From Archangium sp. (GTDB taxonomy: Bacteria > Myxococcota > Myxococcia > Myxococcales > Myxococcaceae), in NCBI GenBank assembly GCA_016793585.1, contig JAEUJR010000600.1, positions 1 to 9,709 of the forward strand: 9,709 nt of DNA, given 5' to 3'. Every line of letters begins with the position of its first letter. The first letter of the stretch is position 1. The translations under genes and the position numbers were made by a program. The notes beneath the pieces were generated by a model. The model was given only the letters and a program-made list of their open reading frames with translations. It had not been told where the DNA came from and ran no database searches. Below are positions 1 to 6,783 of the stretch, one piece after another.

Positions 1-334
1 CGGCCGCGAAGGGAGCGCCAGTGAGGCCCGTCGCGCCCATGCGCACGAGGTACGACTGGCCCGCGTCGATGGAGCCGCTCAGCGCCACCGCGTTCCACGT
101 CGAGCTCGTCTCGGTCGCGACCTGCAACGTCCACCCGTCGAGGGTGACGGTGCTGCCGCCGCGATTGAACAGCTCGATGAAGTCGGAGTCGAAGGGCGCT
201 CCGGTCGAGCCGCCGCCGCCGTAGATTTCGCTGATCACCACGCCCGACGAGAGCGCCTGCTGCAGCCGCCCGGGCTGATCAGCCTCTTCGCCACAGCCAG
301 CGAGCACGACGAGCAGCAGCGCGGTGGAACGCAT
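1..334 (-). CDS. Lipoprotein with lamin-tail domain (5' part only, runs off left edge)
   Basis: The reverse strand from ATG at 334 reads open to the window edge for 111 codons, so only the N-terminus is present. Residues 1-13 form a short hydrophobic signal ending in the lipobox L-A-G-C, with Cys14 as the probable lipidated residue, so the product should be exported and membrane anchored. From about residue 32 the sequence has the lamin-tail (LTD) signature: VVISEIYGGGG, then DFIELFNRG (51-59), a following LDGWTLQ strand (65-71) and AGQSYLV (91-97). LTD domains are immunoglobulin-like beta sandwiches found in many secreted bacterial proteins, often joined to nucleases or other enzyme domains. 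What follows here is not visible, so the overall function is unknown. The ribosome-binding site is weak (GGAG about 14 nt upstream). The gene lies 74 nt downstream of the rhodanese/carbonic-anhydrase-like gene on the same strand and could be read through from it. Confidence 0.8.
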   Translation of the reverse strand, partial: MRSTALLLVVLAGCGEEADQPGRLQQALSSGVVISEIYGGGGSTGAPFDSDFIELFNRGGSTVTLDGWTLQVATETSSTWNAVALSGSIDAGQSYLVRMGATGLTGAPFAA

Positions 335-408
335 CGGGCGACACGCTACTCCGCCACGGGGCCGAACCGACTTCCTCGCGGCGCGTGGGGTGGGTCAAAG
401 CGTACGGC

Positions 409-1824
409 TCAATGACTCTTGCGCTTCGACGGGTCGGCCTTTGCCAGCTCGGTGACCGAGAAGTCATCTCCGCCGTGAAACTGCACCTCGAACATCGGCA
501 GGCCTGACGCCAACACGCCGAGCGTCGCCTCGAGGTGGCGCTGGCCCAGCTCGTGAACCTTGTCGACCAGCGCGTTGCGTTGGCTCGGCACCGCGGGCAA
601 CAGCGACTCCACGCGCAAGAGGAACTCGGCGACGTGCGAGCGCAGCTGTCTGGCCACCTGCGGGTGGTTCACGAACATCTGCAGGCCGTCGACGCTCGGC
701 GACAGCAGCGGCACCTTGCTGAACGTCCACAGCTTCTCGTCGAGCGTCACGTTCACCACCGCGCCTTCGCCGTGGCTGCCGCCAAGCACCACGTACTCGG
801 GCTCTGGAGCGCCCTTCCACCGCGTGCTCCAGAACGCGCGCAGCACCTGCGGCACCAGCCCGGGCCGCACGCCGTACGTCTCGGGGTGCAGCGTCATCAG
901 CTTCAGGTGGCCACAGCCCATCGCTTCGGGCTTCGTGTACCAGTCGAGCAACGGCTCCCGTGCTTCGACCGGCGGCCCCTTGAGAAACGTGCGCCACTGC
1001 ATCGGCTGCGAGAGCGGCTCGAGAATCTTCGTCAGCCGCGGGTCGGCGCGCAGCTTCGGAATGAGCGCGTTCACCGTCGGCGTGTCGCTGTGCAGGTAGA
1101 AGCGGCCGAAGGTGTCGAGCCACGCCTGCACGAGCGCGTCGATGTGGTGCTGCTCGAGCGTCACGCCCGTCGCCGCTTCGTAGGCCGCCAGCGCGAGCGC
1201 GAGCTCACCGGTGTCTCCGCCCGGCGTGCCGATGACGCCGTGGTCGTCACGGCCATCGACGCAGCTCCTGCGGCCTCGAGTCAGGAACGCGGCCAGCGTC
1301 ATCCACTTCACGCTGCCTCGTCGGCCCACATGCGCGTGAATCATCTCGCGGGTGAGGAACCCGTCGGCCGGTGGTGGAGGCGGCGGGTCGAGCTTCTTGA
1401 GCGGCCGGTCTTTGAACAGCGTGAGCCGCGAGGTCGAGAACCCCATCGCCTTCCACACCGCCATGCCGCCCTCCATCGCGGCGACGTAGGGCATGCCGAG
1501 CGCCTCGAGGAACAGCGCCGCCCGGCCCGCGCGGTCGGTGTGATTCGAGATGAGCACCGTGACCTGGTCGAGCCCCAACACCGACGGAATGCGCGCCACG
1601 TCGGCGAGCGGCACGTGCACCACGCCGGGAATGTGGCCAAGCGGGCCGACGAGGTCGCCTTCGTCGCGCACGTCGATGAGCGCCACGCGTTTGCCGGTGT
1701 CGGCCGCGTACTCGGGCGGCACCAGCGGCACGCCGGCCGCGTTGCGCACGCGACGCTCGGTGAAGTTCACGCGCACGAGGCGCTCGGCGAGGGGCAGCTC
1801 GGCAGGAGGAACAGGAGGGTTCAT
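409..1824 (-). CDS. Rhodanese-like domain fused to a CDCA (zeta carbonic anhydrase)-like domain
   Basis: A 471-residue protein from ATG at 1824; GGAG lies 8 nt upstream. An alternative GTG at 1842 would overlap the bestrophin stop by 4 nt and add six residues. Residues 40-130 look like a rhodanese domain: ALIDVRDE (48-55), GHIPGVVHVPL (63-73) and a C-terminal EGGMAVW. At the active-site loop the catalytic Cys appears to be Ser93 (loop SNHTDRA), so sulfurtransferase activity is unlikely. A linker with six prolines (147-152) follows. From about residue 165 the sequence resembles, from memory, the cadmium carbonic anhydrase repeat of diatom CDCA1: CVDGR (Cys188, Asp190, Arg192), a TPGGDTGE loop, LHSD (His245), GCGHLKLM (Cys304) and GGSHGEGAVVNV. 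Cys188/His245/Cys304 could be the Cys-His-Cys metal site, with Asp190/Arg192 as the dyad. No signal peptide is seen, so it is probably cytoplasmic. It is second in an operon with the bestrophin gene. The rhodanese call is firm; the CDCA call is good but not verified by search. Confidence 0.8.
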   Translation of the reverse strand: MNPPVPPAELPLAERLVRVNFTERRVRNAAGVPLVPPEYAADTGKRVALIDVRDEGDLVGPLGHIPGVVHVPLADVARIPSVLGLDQVTVLISNHTDRAGRAALFLEALGMPYVAAMEGGMAVWKAMGFSTSRLTLFKDRPLKKLDPPPPPPADGFLTREMIHAHVGRRGSVKWMTLAAFLTRGRRSCVDGRDDHGVIGTPGGDTGELALALAAYEAATGVTLEQHHIDALVQAWLDTFGRFYLHSDTPTVNALIPKLRADPRLTKILEPLSQPMQWRTFLKGPPVEAREPLLDWYTKPEAMGCGHLKLMTLHPETYGVRPGLVPQVLRAFWSTRWKGAPEPEYVVLGGSHGEGAVVNVTLDEKLWTFSKVPLLSPSVDGLQMFVNHPQVARQLRSHVAEFLLRVESLLPAVPSQRNALVDKVHELGQRHLEATLGVLASGLPMFEVQFHGGDDFSVTELAKADPSKRKSH

Positions 1825-1838
1825 GACGGGCGCTCCAC

Positions 1839-2729
1839 TCACATCAGGTAGCCATCGACGGGTTGCAGCGGCGGGGGCAGGTCTCGCTCGCCGTTCAGCT
1901 CACGCAGGTTGATCTCGATGGTGCGGCTCAGCGCCGTCATCGGCGTGTCTTGAATTCGGTTCTCGAACGGGTCTTCGTTCACCGACGCGACGCCCTCGAG
2001 CGCGAAGAACAAGAAGCTCGTCGGCACGGTGAACAGCGGCGTGCGCCAGCCCAACGACTCGAGCATCGTCGCCGGCAGAATGAGGACGAAGAAGTAGACG
2101 AACAGCCGCGTGTAGAACTCGTACTGTCTCGGCAGCGGCGTGTTCTTGATCCGCTCGCACGCGCCCTGAACGTTGGCGAGGTCGGTCAACGTCTGGTCGA
2201 GCTGCACCGCGCGAAAGTCAGAGAGCGCTCCCGATGCGCGCAGCGCCTTGAGCCGGTCTGACTGCCGCTGCATCAGCGCGAGCGGAACGTTGTTGGCCTT
2301 CTTCACGGCATCGAGCTCACCCTTCGGCAACAGCGGCTCGAGCTCGTGCAGCTGATCAGCCTGCTTGCGCAGGTGAAACCGCAGCGCGTGCACGAAGGCG
2401 ATCTGCCGGTGGATCAGCTCCTGGTGCACGGCGCCATCGTCGACGAACGACTTCACCTGGCGCGCAAAGCTGCGGCTCGAGTTCACGAGCTGGCCCCACT
2501 GCTTTCGCGCCTCCCACCAGCGGTCGTACGAGCCGTTGTTGTGAAACGCGAGGAAGATGGCCAACGCCGTCGCCATCGGGCCCACCGCCGTGTTCGGCAC
2601 CGAGAGCCACGGCGCAGGCAGGAACTCGAAGAGCCCCACGAGTAACAAAGCCCACCCAGCGGCCACCAGCACACGTGGGCCCTGCACTCGCGCGACGACC
2701 GATAGCTTCAGGTACTTGCGAACGATCAC
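1839..2729 (-). CDS. Bestrophin-family ion channel
   Basis: A 296-residue membrane protein. I chose the GTG start at 2729 because GGAGGGG lies 9 nt upstream (2739-2745), and the open frame further upstream is only antisense to other genes. Family hallmarks are in order: a first hydrophobic segment (about 20-38), a pore/neck segment AVGPMATALAIFLAF (48-62) followed by HNNGSYDRWWEARKQWG (63-79), a central helical cytoplasmic region (about 85-200), hydrophobic segments at 207-222 and 230-248, then the conserved NEDPFEN (251-257) and RTIEINL (269-275). Bestrophins are pentameric channels. Animal members conduct chloride and bicarbonate, algal thylakoid members are implicated in bicarbonate uptake, and some bacterial members are cation selective. 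Selectivity here cannot be read from the sequence. Length fits bacterial members. It is the first gene of an operon with the rhodanese/carbonic-anhydrase-like gene, which points toward bicarbonate as a possible substrate (inference). Confidence 0.9.
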   Translation of the reverse strand: MIVRKYLKLSVVARVQGPRVLVAAGWALLLVGLFEFLPAPWLSVPNTAVGPMATALAIFLAFHNNGSYDRWWEARKQWGQLVNSSRSFARQVKSFVDDGAVHQELIHRQIAFVHALRFHLRKQADQLHELEPLLPKGELDAVKKANNVPLALMQRQSDRLKALRASGALSDFRAVQLDQTLTDLANVQGACERIKNTPLPRQYEFYTRLFVYFFVLILPATMLESLGWRTPLFTVPTSFLFFALEGVASVNEDPFENRIQDTPMTALSRTIEINLRELNGERDLPPPLQPVDGYLM

Positions 2730-2912
2730 CGCGGGGGTCCCCTCCACTCGAAGCTGCGGCTTCGAGAAGCCAGCGCCTTGTAGCACCCTGCCCCGCGCGC
2801 CGAACTGCCCGCTCGACTGACGTGACGCGGAAGCACGCGAAAGCAGACTGCATTTTCTCGAACTGCCTGGCTCGAACGCTAGGCTGCGAACGCTTTCACT
2901 GGGGAGACTCTC
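2730..2912. promoter_or_regulatory. Divergent intergenic region between bestrophin and Cys-rich lipoprotein genes
   Basis: These 183 bp separate two divergently read gene clusters and must hold both promoters. On the minus strand a weak -10-like TACAAG is visible (2777-2782), with a poor -35 about 16 bp upstream. I find no convincing plus-strand -35/-10 pair. The sequence CTCGAA occurs at 2747, 2857 and 2871, and inverted at 2761-2766. The two rightmost copies are direct CTCGAAC repeats starting 14 bp apart. These could be binding sites for a shared regulator, but CTCGA is also frequent in the coding DNA here. GGGGAG (2901-2906) is the ribosome-binding site for the GTG at 2913; GGAGGGG (minus strand, 2739-2745) serves the bestrophin gene. 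Confidence 0.4.
2747..2766 (-). promoter_or_regulatory. Perfect 8-bp hairpin in the bestrophin leader
   Basis: CTCGAAGC (2747-2754) and GCTTCGAG (2759-2766) are perfect inverted repeats separated by 4 nt. On the minus strand this makes a stem of 8 bp with a CGCA tetraloop, ending one nucleotide before the GGAGGGG ribosome-binding site of the bestrophin gene. There is no U-tract, so it is not an intrinsic terminator. It may be a 5' leader structure that stabilises the mRNA or modulates ribosome access, or a DNA palindrome bound by a regulator. The symmetry is seen in the sequence; the role is inference. Confidence 0.4.
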
Positions 2913-3278
2913 GTGACGATTCGCCTGCGTGGAACACCGCTCGCTGCGGTGCTGGTGTTGTCCGTCTTCTCTGCGTGCGTTGGCCCGGCACCGACCCCCT
3001 GCACGACGTGTGACGGCGTCTGCGTCGACACCCAGAACGACCGCCGGCACTGCGGGGCCTGTGGCAACGCGTGCGCCGCAGGCAGCGCCTGTACCGCCGG
3101 AGCCTGTGTCGCCTCGTGCGCGACGGGCCAGACGACGTGCGGCGGCCAGTGCGTCGACACGCGCTCGAGCCCGACGAACTGCGGCGCCTGCGGCCGCTCG
3201 TGTGGCAGCAACGAAGCGTGCGTGATGGGCACCTGCGCGACGCTTGGTGGCGGCTCGAGCGATGCCGGCGTCACCTGA
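2913..3278 (+). CDS. Cys-rich lipoprotein, N-terminal fragment ending at in-frame TGA
   Basis: Starts at GTG 2913 with GGGGAG 6 nt upstream, a strong ribosome-binding site. Residues 1-21 are a signal peptide (MTIRLRG then a hydrophobic run) ending F-S-A-C, so Cys22 is a probable lipidation site and the mature protein is exported. Two Cys-rich repeats follow (nt 3000-3107 and 3117-3236) of the type C-x6-C-x3-C-x9-C-x2-C-x3-C-x5-C-x4-C, with cores such as CVDTQND and HCGACGNAC. Similar Stig1-like Cys-rich repeats are common in myxobacterial surface lipoproteins and probably form disulfides. The frame stops at TGA 3276-3278, but the same frame continues without a gap into the 3294-6779 reading frame and the repeat pattern carries on across the stop. 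This is therefore best read as the amino end of one long gene (2913-6779) broken by a single codon. If the stop is real, a 121-residue lipoprotein is made. Confidence 0.7.
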   Translation: MTIRLRGTPLAAVLVLSVFSACVGPAPTPCTTCDGVCVDTQNDRRHCGACGNACAAGSACTAGACVASCATGQTTCGGQCVDTRSSPTNCGACGRSCGSNEACVMGTCATLGGGSSDAGVT

Positions 3279-3548
3279 CAGGCGCCGCTCTCGGTGTGCA
3301 ACGGCGTCTGCTTCGACCTGCGCAACGACCCGGGCCACTGCGGCAACTGCACCACCACCTGCGCGACGGGCGAGTACTGCACGGCCGGCAACTGCCGCGC
3401 GCTCGTCGTCGACGCCGGCCCGCCGCCCTGCCCCACGGGAACGATGGGCTGCAACGGCTCGTGCTTCGACCAGCAGAATGACCCGCGCAACTGCGGCATG
3501 TGCGGCCGCACCTGCAACACGACCGAGTACTGCGCTGCGGGCAACTGC
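3000..3548 (+). repeat. Four tandem Cys-rich protein repeats (about 40 residues each)
   Basis: Units lie at 3000-3107 (shortened at its start), 3117-3236, 3276-3395 and 3429-3548. They share the register of cysteines described for the TGA site, plus a conserved core of C-[VF]-D-x2-[NS]-[DS]-P. The DNA of the units is diverged, so the similarity is at protein level. A related fifth unit sits far downstream at about 5276-5430, between the second LamG-like domain and the propeller. The repeats probably form small disulfide-stabilised modules on the cell surface. Confidence 0.8.
3276..3278 (+). other. In-frame TGA at a repeat-conserved cysteine codon
   Basis: Three consecutive 40-residue repeats can be aligned without gaps: nt 3117-3236, 3276-3395 and 3429-3548. 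In the first and third, cysteines occupy positions 1, 8, 12, 22, 25, 29, 35 and 40. The middle repeat has cysteines at seven of these eight, and position 1 is TGA. One base (TGA versus TGC or TGT) would restore the pattern and join the two reading frames, which share the same phase. The bases directly after it (3280-3309) can form an 8-bp stem with one G-U pair and a 14-nt loop. A nonsense mutation or base-call error is the simplest reading. Confidence 0.85.
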
Positions 3549-6500
3549 GTGCAGTTCCCCACGATGGGCCTCGACGCCGGCACCTGCATCGCCTCGGCGA
3601 ACCCCTGTGAAATCGTCACCGCCACCGACGCGGGCTGCATCGTCTCGCTGCGCACCTGCCCGATGCCCGGCGCGTGCCAGACGGGCGGCACCTGCAACGC
3701 CACCACTGGCGCGTGCGAATACCAGAACCGCACCGGCAGCTGTGACGACTCCAACGCGTGCACGACGACCGATGTCTGTCAGAACGGTACTTGCGTCGGC
3801 ACCGCGCCCACGACGTGCGCGACCCCGACTGCGTGCTTCGAGACGAGCGTCTGCATTCCCGCCGATGGTGGCTGCACGGCAACGCTGAAGGCCGAAGGTG
3901 CCGCGTGTGACGACGGTGACGCGTGCTCGGGCACCGACACGTGCACGCTCGGCCGCTGCCTCGGCAGCATTCGCCCCGCCACGTTCGACGACTTCTCGTC
4001 GGGCGCTGCGCCGAACGCCGGCAAGTGGAGAATCGTCTCGGCCGACGGCGGCGCGCAGGTCTCGGTCGCCGCGGGTCAGCTCGTCGTCAATCGCAGCGCG
4101 CTCGTGGTGGCGGCGCAGAGCTACGCGGTCGCCAGCTCGTCTGCCGTGCGCATCACCGGAGAGTTCACCAGCGGCGTGGCCAACGACTGGGCCCACGTGT
4201 GGACTCGCACCAGCGGCGTACCGGGCAGCGCGTTTCAGCTCGACTCGGGCGTCGAGTTCATCGTGAAGCCTGATCAGCTCGAGCTTCGCAACAACGGCGT
4301 GTCGGTGGCGACGGCGGCGTTCGATGGCGGGCTCGCGGTTGGAGCGCCTGTCGTGTTCGAGGTCTTCGACGACGGCACGCGCGCGCAGCTGTCGGTGCAC
4401 AACAAGGGCGCGACCAACGAGCTGCTGGTCTCGGCGTCGATTCCCGGAGCGGCGTCGGGGTCGCAGGTCGTCTTCGGCAACAACAACGACGGCACGCCGA
4501 CGGCGGGCAGCTCGCGCTTCGATTTGCTGCGCATCGAGCACGGCGTGCGTACGCGGCCGAGCCGGGAGTGGACGTTCGAAGAGGTCGTTCCGACGGCGGT
4601 GGCGGGCAACCTGCTGGGTGGCTTCGGCATGCTGCCTGATGGTGGAAGTTCGGGCGCGAAGGCGGGCCGCTTCGTCTCGGCTGGTCCTTTCCAGCAGTCG
4701 ACGACGGGCAGCACCGTGGCGGGCGCCGTGACGTCCGGAGCTTTTGGTGCCGCGGCTTCCATCACGCCGTTGGCGGGCGGACGTTTCGTCGAGCTGCCCC
4801 CGGACAGCATCGCGGCCTCGGGTCGCGACCTCACGGTGTCGTTCTGGTACCTCGGCACTGCGCCCAACGGCATGGGTGAGATTTTCGGCAATCGCAACGA
4901 AGGCAGTGGCGGCACGTTCCTCTCGATTCGCAGCAACGCGGCCGGAGCCAGCGCCGAGTTCGACCAGGGCAACGGCCCACGGTACGTGCCCCTCAACGGC
5001 ACCAGCCCCGCGCGGCGTGATGATGGTTTGTGGCATCACCTCGTCGTGACTCGCGAGGGCCGACTGCACGCCATCTACATCGATGGTCAGCTGACGTACT
5101 CGGTCGACGCTGGAGTGCCGGTGGCCGACTTCGCCAAGGCGACTCCGTACTGGGCCGGCCGCGGGTACGACTCGACGGGCAGCGGCGCGTTCGACGAGCT
5201 GCGCATCTATGACGATGTGGCGCTGAACGCGTGCGAGGTGTCACGGTTGTCGACGCGCAACGTCGACTCGGCGAGCTGCACGGGCGGGCGCACGTTGTGT
5301 GTGGCGAACGCGGCGAGCAGTGGTGTGTGTGTCGACGTGCAGACCGATGTCTCGAATTGCGGCGCGTGCGGGGTGACGTGCACGGCTGGAGCGAATGGTG
5401 CAGCAGCGTGTGCTGCAGGAAGCTGTACGACGGTGTGCAGCCCGGGCTTCCTCGACTGCAACGGCAACCTCGCGAACGACGGCTGTGAGACTGCAGGCAC
5501 CTCGTGCCGTTCAGGAGCGGTGCTCATCTCGGTGTCTCTGGATGGCGGAGCGGCCAACGGACATAGCACCGACCCCTCGGTCGACAACTCGGGCACGCTC
5601 GTGGTGTTCACTTCGGAGGCGTCGAACCTGGTGCCCAACGACACGAACGGACAGCCCGACGTGTTTCTCCGCAACCTGCGCACCGGCACCACGACCCGGA
5701 TCTCGGTTGGTGTGGGCGGTATCGAATCGCCGCAGCGCGCGTTTGGTGGCTCCATCTCGGCCGACGGACGGTTCGTCAGCTACATCACTCCGGGTGTCGC
5801 GCTTCCTGTCGATACGAACGGAGGCGGGAACGATGCCATCGTCGTCGATCTGACCACTGGAGCACGGACGTACGGCCTGTTGTCGGCGGCCGGAGTTCAG
5901 CCGAGCGGAAACACGGAGTCGTTCGGCGGAAGCTACCTCTCGGGCGATGGCCGCTATGTGATGTGGTCGGGGCGCATGAGCGGGCTATTCCCCGGTGACA
6001 ACAATGGCGAGTCAGATATTTTCATCTACGACCGACAGACCAGCACACCGCGCATGGCCTCTGTGACGACCACGGGCACGATTGTTCCTCTATTGAGCGG
6101 GAGCAACGGGTCGAATACCGCCGCCTTCTTCTTCTCCGGGAACGGTCGTTGGGTGGGTCACTCGACCTTCGCGTACATCGCAGGCGTGAACCCAAACAAT
6201 TGCACGCAGGCCTACCTGGTCGACATGTCGGTGTCCCCGACGCCTGCCATCACCCGACTCGAGCTCGACAATTCGACCGGCGTTCCCCCGTGTGACTCAA
6301 CCGGAGACCGCACGGGGTTCACGGGCCTGATGTCGAACAACGCCGGAAACGCACTTTTCTTCGCCACTCGCACCCAACTGCCGACCACGACCCAGCGCGC
6401 GACCTACGACATCTATCGGCGCACTTCGGTGAATGGCAGCTCGACCCTGGTGACGACTGCAGTGGGCGGCGGCTTGCCCAATGGAACCAGCATCACGCAG

Positions 6501-6779
6501 TTCCTGAGCGACGACGGGCTCACTCTGGCGTTCCTCTCTGATGCCTCCAACCTTGTGGCAGGGGATCCCAACGGCACCGCACGCGATTGCTACGTATGGA
6601 AGGCGAGCGGAACTGCGCTCATCTCCCAGCCCATCACCGCCCGAGTGGGCACGGGCAGCAGTTGCAACAGCGTTCGTCTCTCTCGCAACGGGCAGTTCGC
6701 AGCGATGGACATGACGGACGCGATGTCGCCCGTGGACACCAACGGCCTCACCGACATCTACCTGCGCCCGCTGCCCTGA
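3294..6779 (+). CDS. Large multidomain surface protein: Cys-rich repeats, two LamG-like domains, beta-propeller
   Basis: The open frame gives 1161 residues from GTG 3294, but that start has no ribosome-binding site or signal peptide. The protein is probably the body of the lipoprotein that begins at 2913. Order: Cys-rich repeats (1-85); a second Cys-rich type with DDSNACTTTDVC and DDGDACSGTDTC motifs (about 100-225); a jelly-roll domain from FDDFSSG to RFDLLRIEHG (about 229-418); a LamG-like domain (about 422-650) with SFWYLG, DGLWHHLVVTREG, YIDGQL and FDELRIYDD; another Cys-rich segment with CSPGFLDCNG (about 660-740); and a TolB/PD40-like beta-propeller (about 742-1161). The propeller carries five D-x-N-G loops with a following Asp, as in DTNGQPDVFLR, at residues 783, 840, 902, 1091 and 1148; these could bind calcium. 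Such mosaics suggest binding of carbohydrate or protein ligands outside the cell. It is followed after 4 nt by the kinase gene, indicating one operon. If the upstream TGA truly terminates, this part would not be exported and the gene is a pseudogene. Confidence 0.75.
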   Translation: MCNGVCFDLRNDPGHCGNCTTTCATGEYCTAGNCRALVVDAGPPPCPTGTMGCNGSCFDQQNDPRNCGMCGRTCNTTEYCAAGNCVQFPTMGLDAGTCIASANPCEIVTATDAGCIVSLRTCPMPGACQTGGTCNATTGACEYQNRTGSCDDSNACTTTDVCQNGTCVGTAPTTCATPTACFETSVCIPADGGCTATLKAEGAACDDGDACSGTDTCTLGRCLGSIRPATFDDFSSGAAPNAGKWRIVSADGGAQVSVAAGQLVVNRSALVVAAQSYAVASSSAVRITGEFTSGVANDWAHVWTRTSGVPGSAFQLDSGVEFIVKPDQLELRNNGVSVATAAFDGGLAVGAPVVFEVFDDGTRAQLSVHNKGATNELLVSASIPGAASGSQVVFGNNNDGTPTAGSSRFDLLRIEHGVRTRPSREWTFEEVVPTAVAGNLLGGFGMLPDGGSSGAKAGRFVSAGPFQQSTTGSTVAGAVTSGAFGAAASITPLAGGRFVELPPDSIAASGRDLTVSFWYLGTAPNGMGEIFGNRNEGSGGTFLSIRSNAAGASAEFDQGNGPRYVPLNGTSPARRDDGLWHHLVVTREGRLHAIYIDGQLTYSVDAGVPVADFAKATPYWAGRGYDSTGSGAFDELRIYDDVALNACEVSRLSTRNVDSASCTGGRTLCVANAASSGVCVDVQTDVSNCGACGVTCTAGANGAAACAAGSCTTVCSPGFLDCNGNLANDGCETAGTSCRSGAVLISVSLDGGAANGHSTDPSVDNSGTLVVFTSEASNLVPNDTNGQPDVFLRNLRTGTTTRISVGVGGIESPQRAFGGSISADGRFVSYITPGVALPVDTNGGGNDAIVVDLTTGARTYGLLSAAGVQPSGNTESFGGSYLSGDGRYVMWSGRMSGLFPGDNNGESDIFIYDRQTSTPRMASVTTTGTIVPLLSGSNGSNTAAFFFSGNGRWVGHSTFAYIAGVNPNNCTQAYLVDMSVSPTPAITRLELDNSTGVPPCDSTGDRTGFTGLMSNNAGNALFFATRTQLPTTTQRATYDIYRRTSVNGSSTLVTTAVGGGLPNGTSITQFLSDDGLTLAFLSDASNLVAGDPNGTARDCYVWKASGTALISQPITARVGTGSSCNSVRLSRNGQFAAMDMTDAMSPVDTNGLTDIYLRPLP

Positions 6780-6783
6780 GCTG

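Noticed and set aside
335..408. Promoter for the lamin-tail lipoprotein (TTTGACC on the minus strand as a -35)
   Set aside because: No matching -10 hexamer at proper spacing; one hexamer match alone is not enough.
535..1851. 438-codon plus-strand open frame opposite the rhodanese/CDCA-like gene
   Set aside because: The translation is Arg/His/Val-rich without recognisable domains, while the minus strand gives motifs of two known families.
2730..5069. Minus-strand open frame continuing more than 2.3 kb upstream of the bestrophin start, antisense to the Cys-rich gene
   Set aside because: It lies opposite a clearly coding frame, its translation is Arg/Ala-rich low complexity, and the bestrophin homology begins only at the GTG with a good ribosome-binding site. 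It is a product of high GC with few stops.
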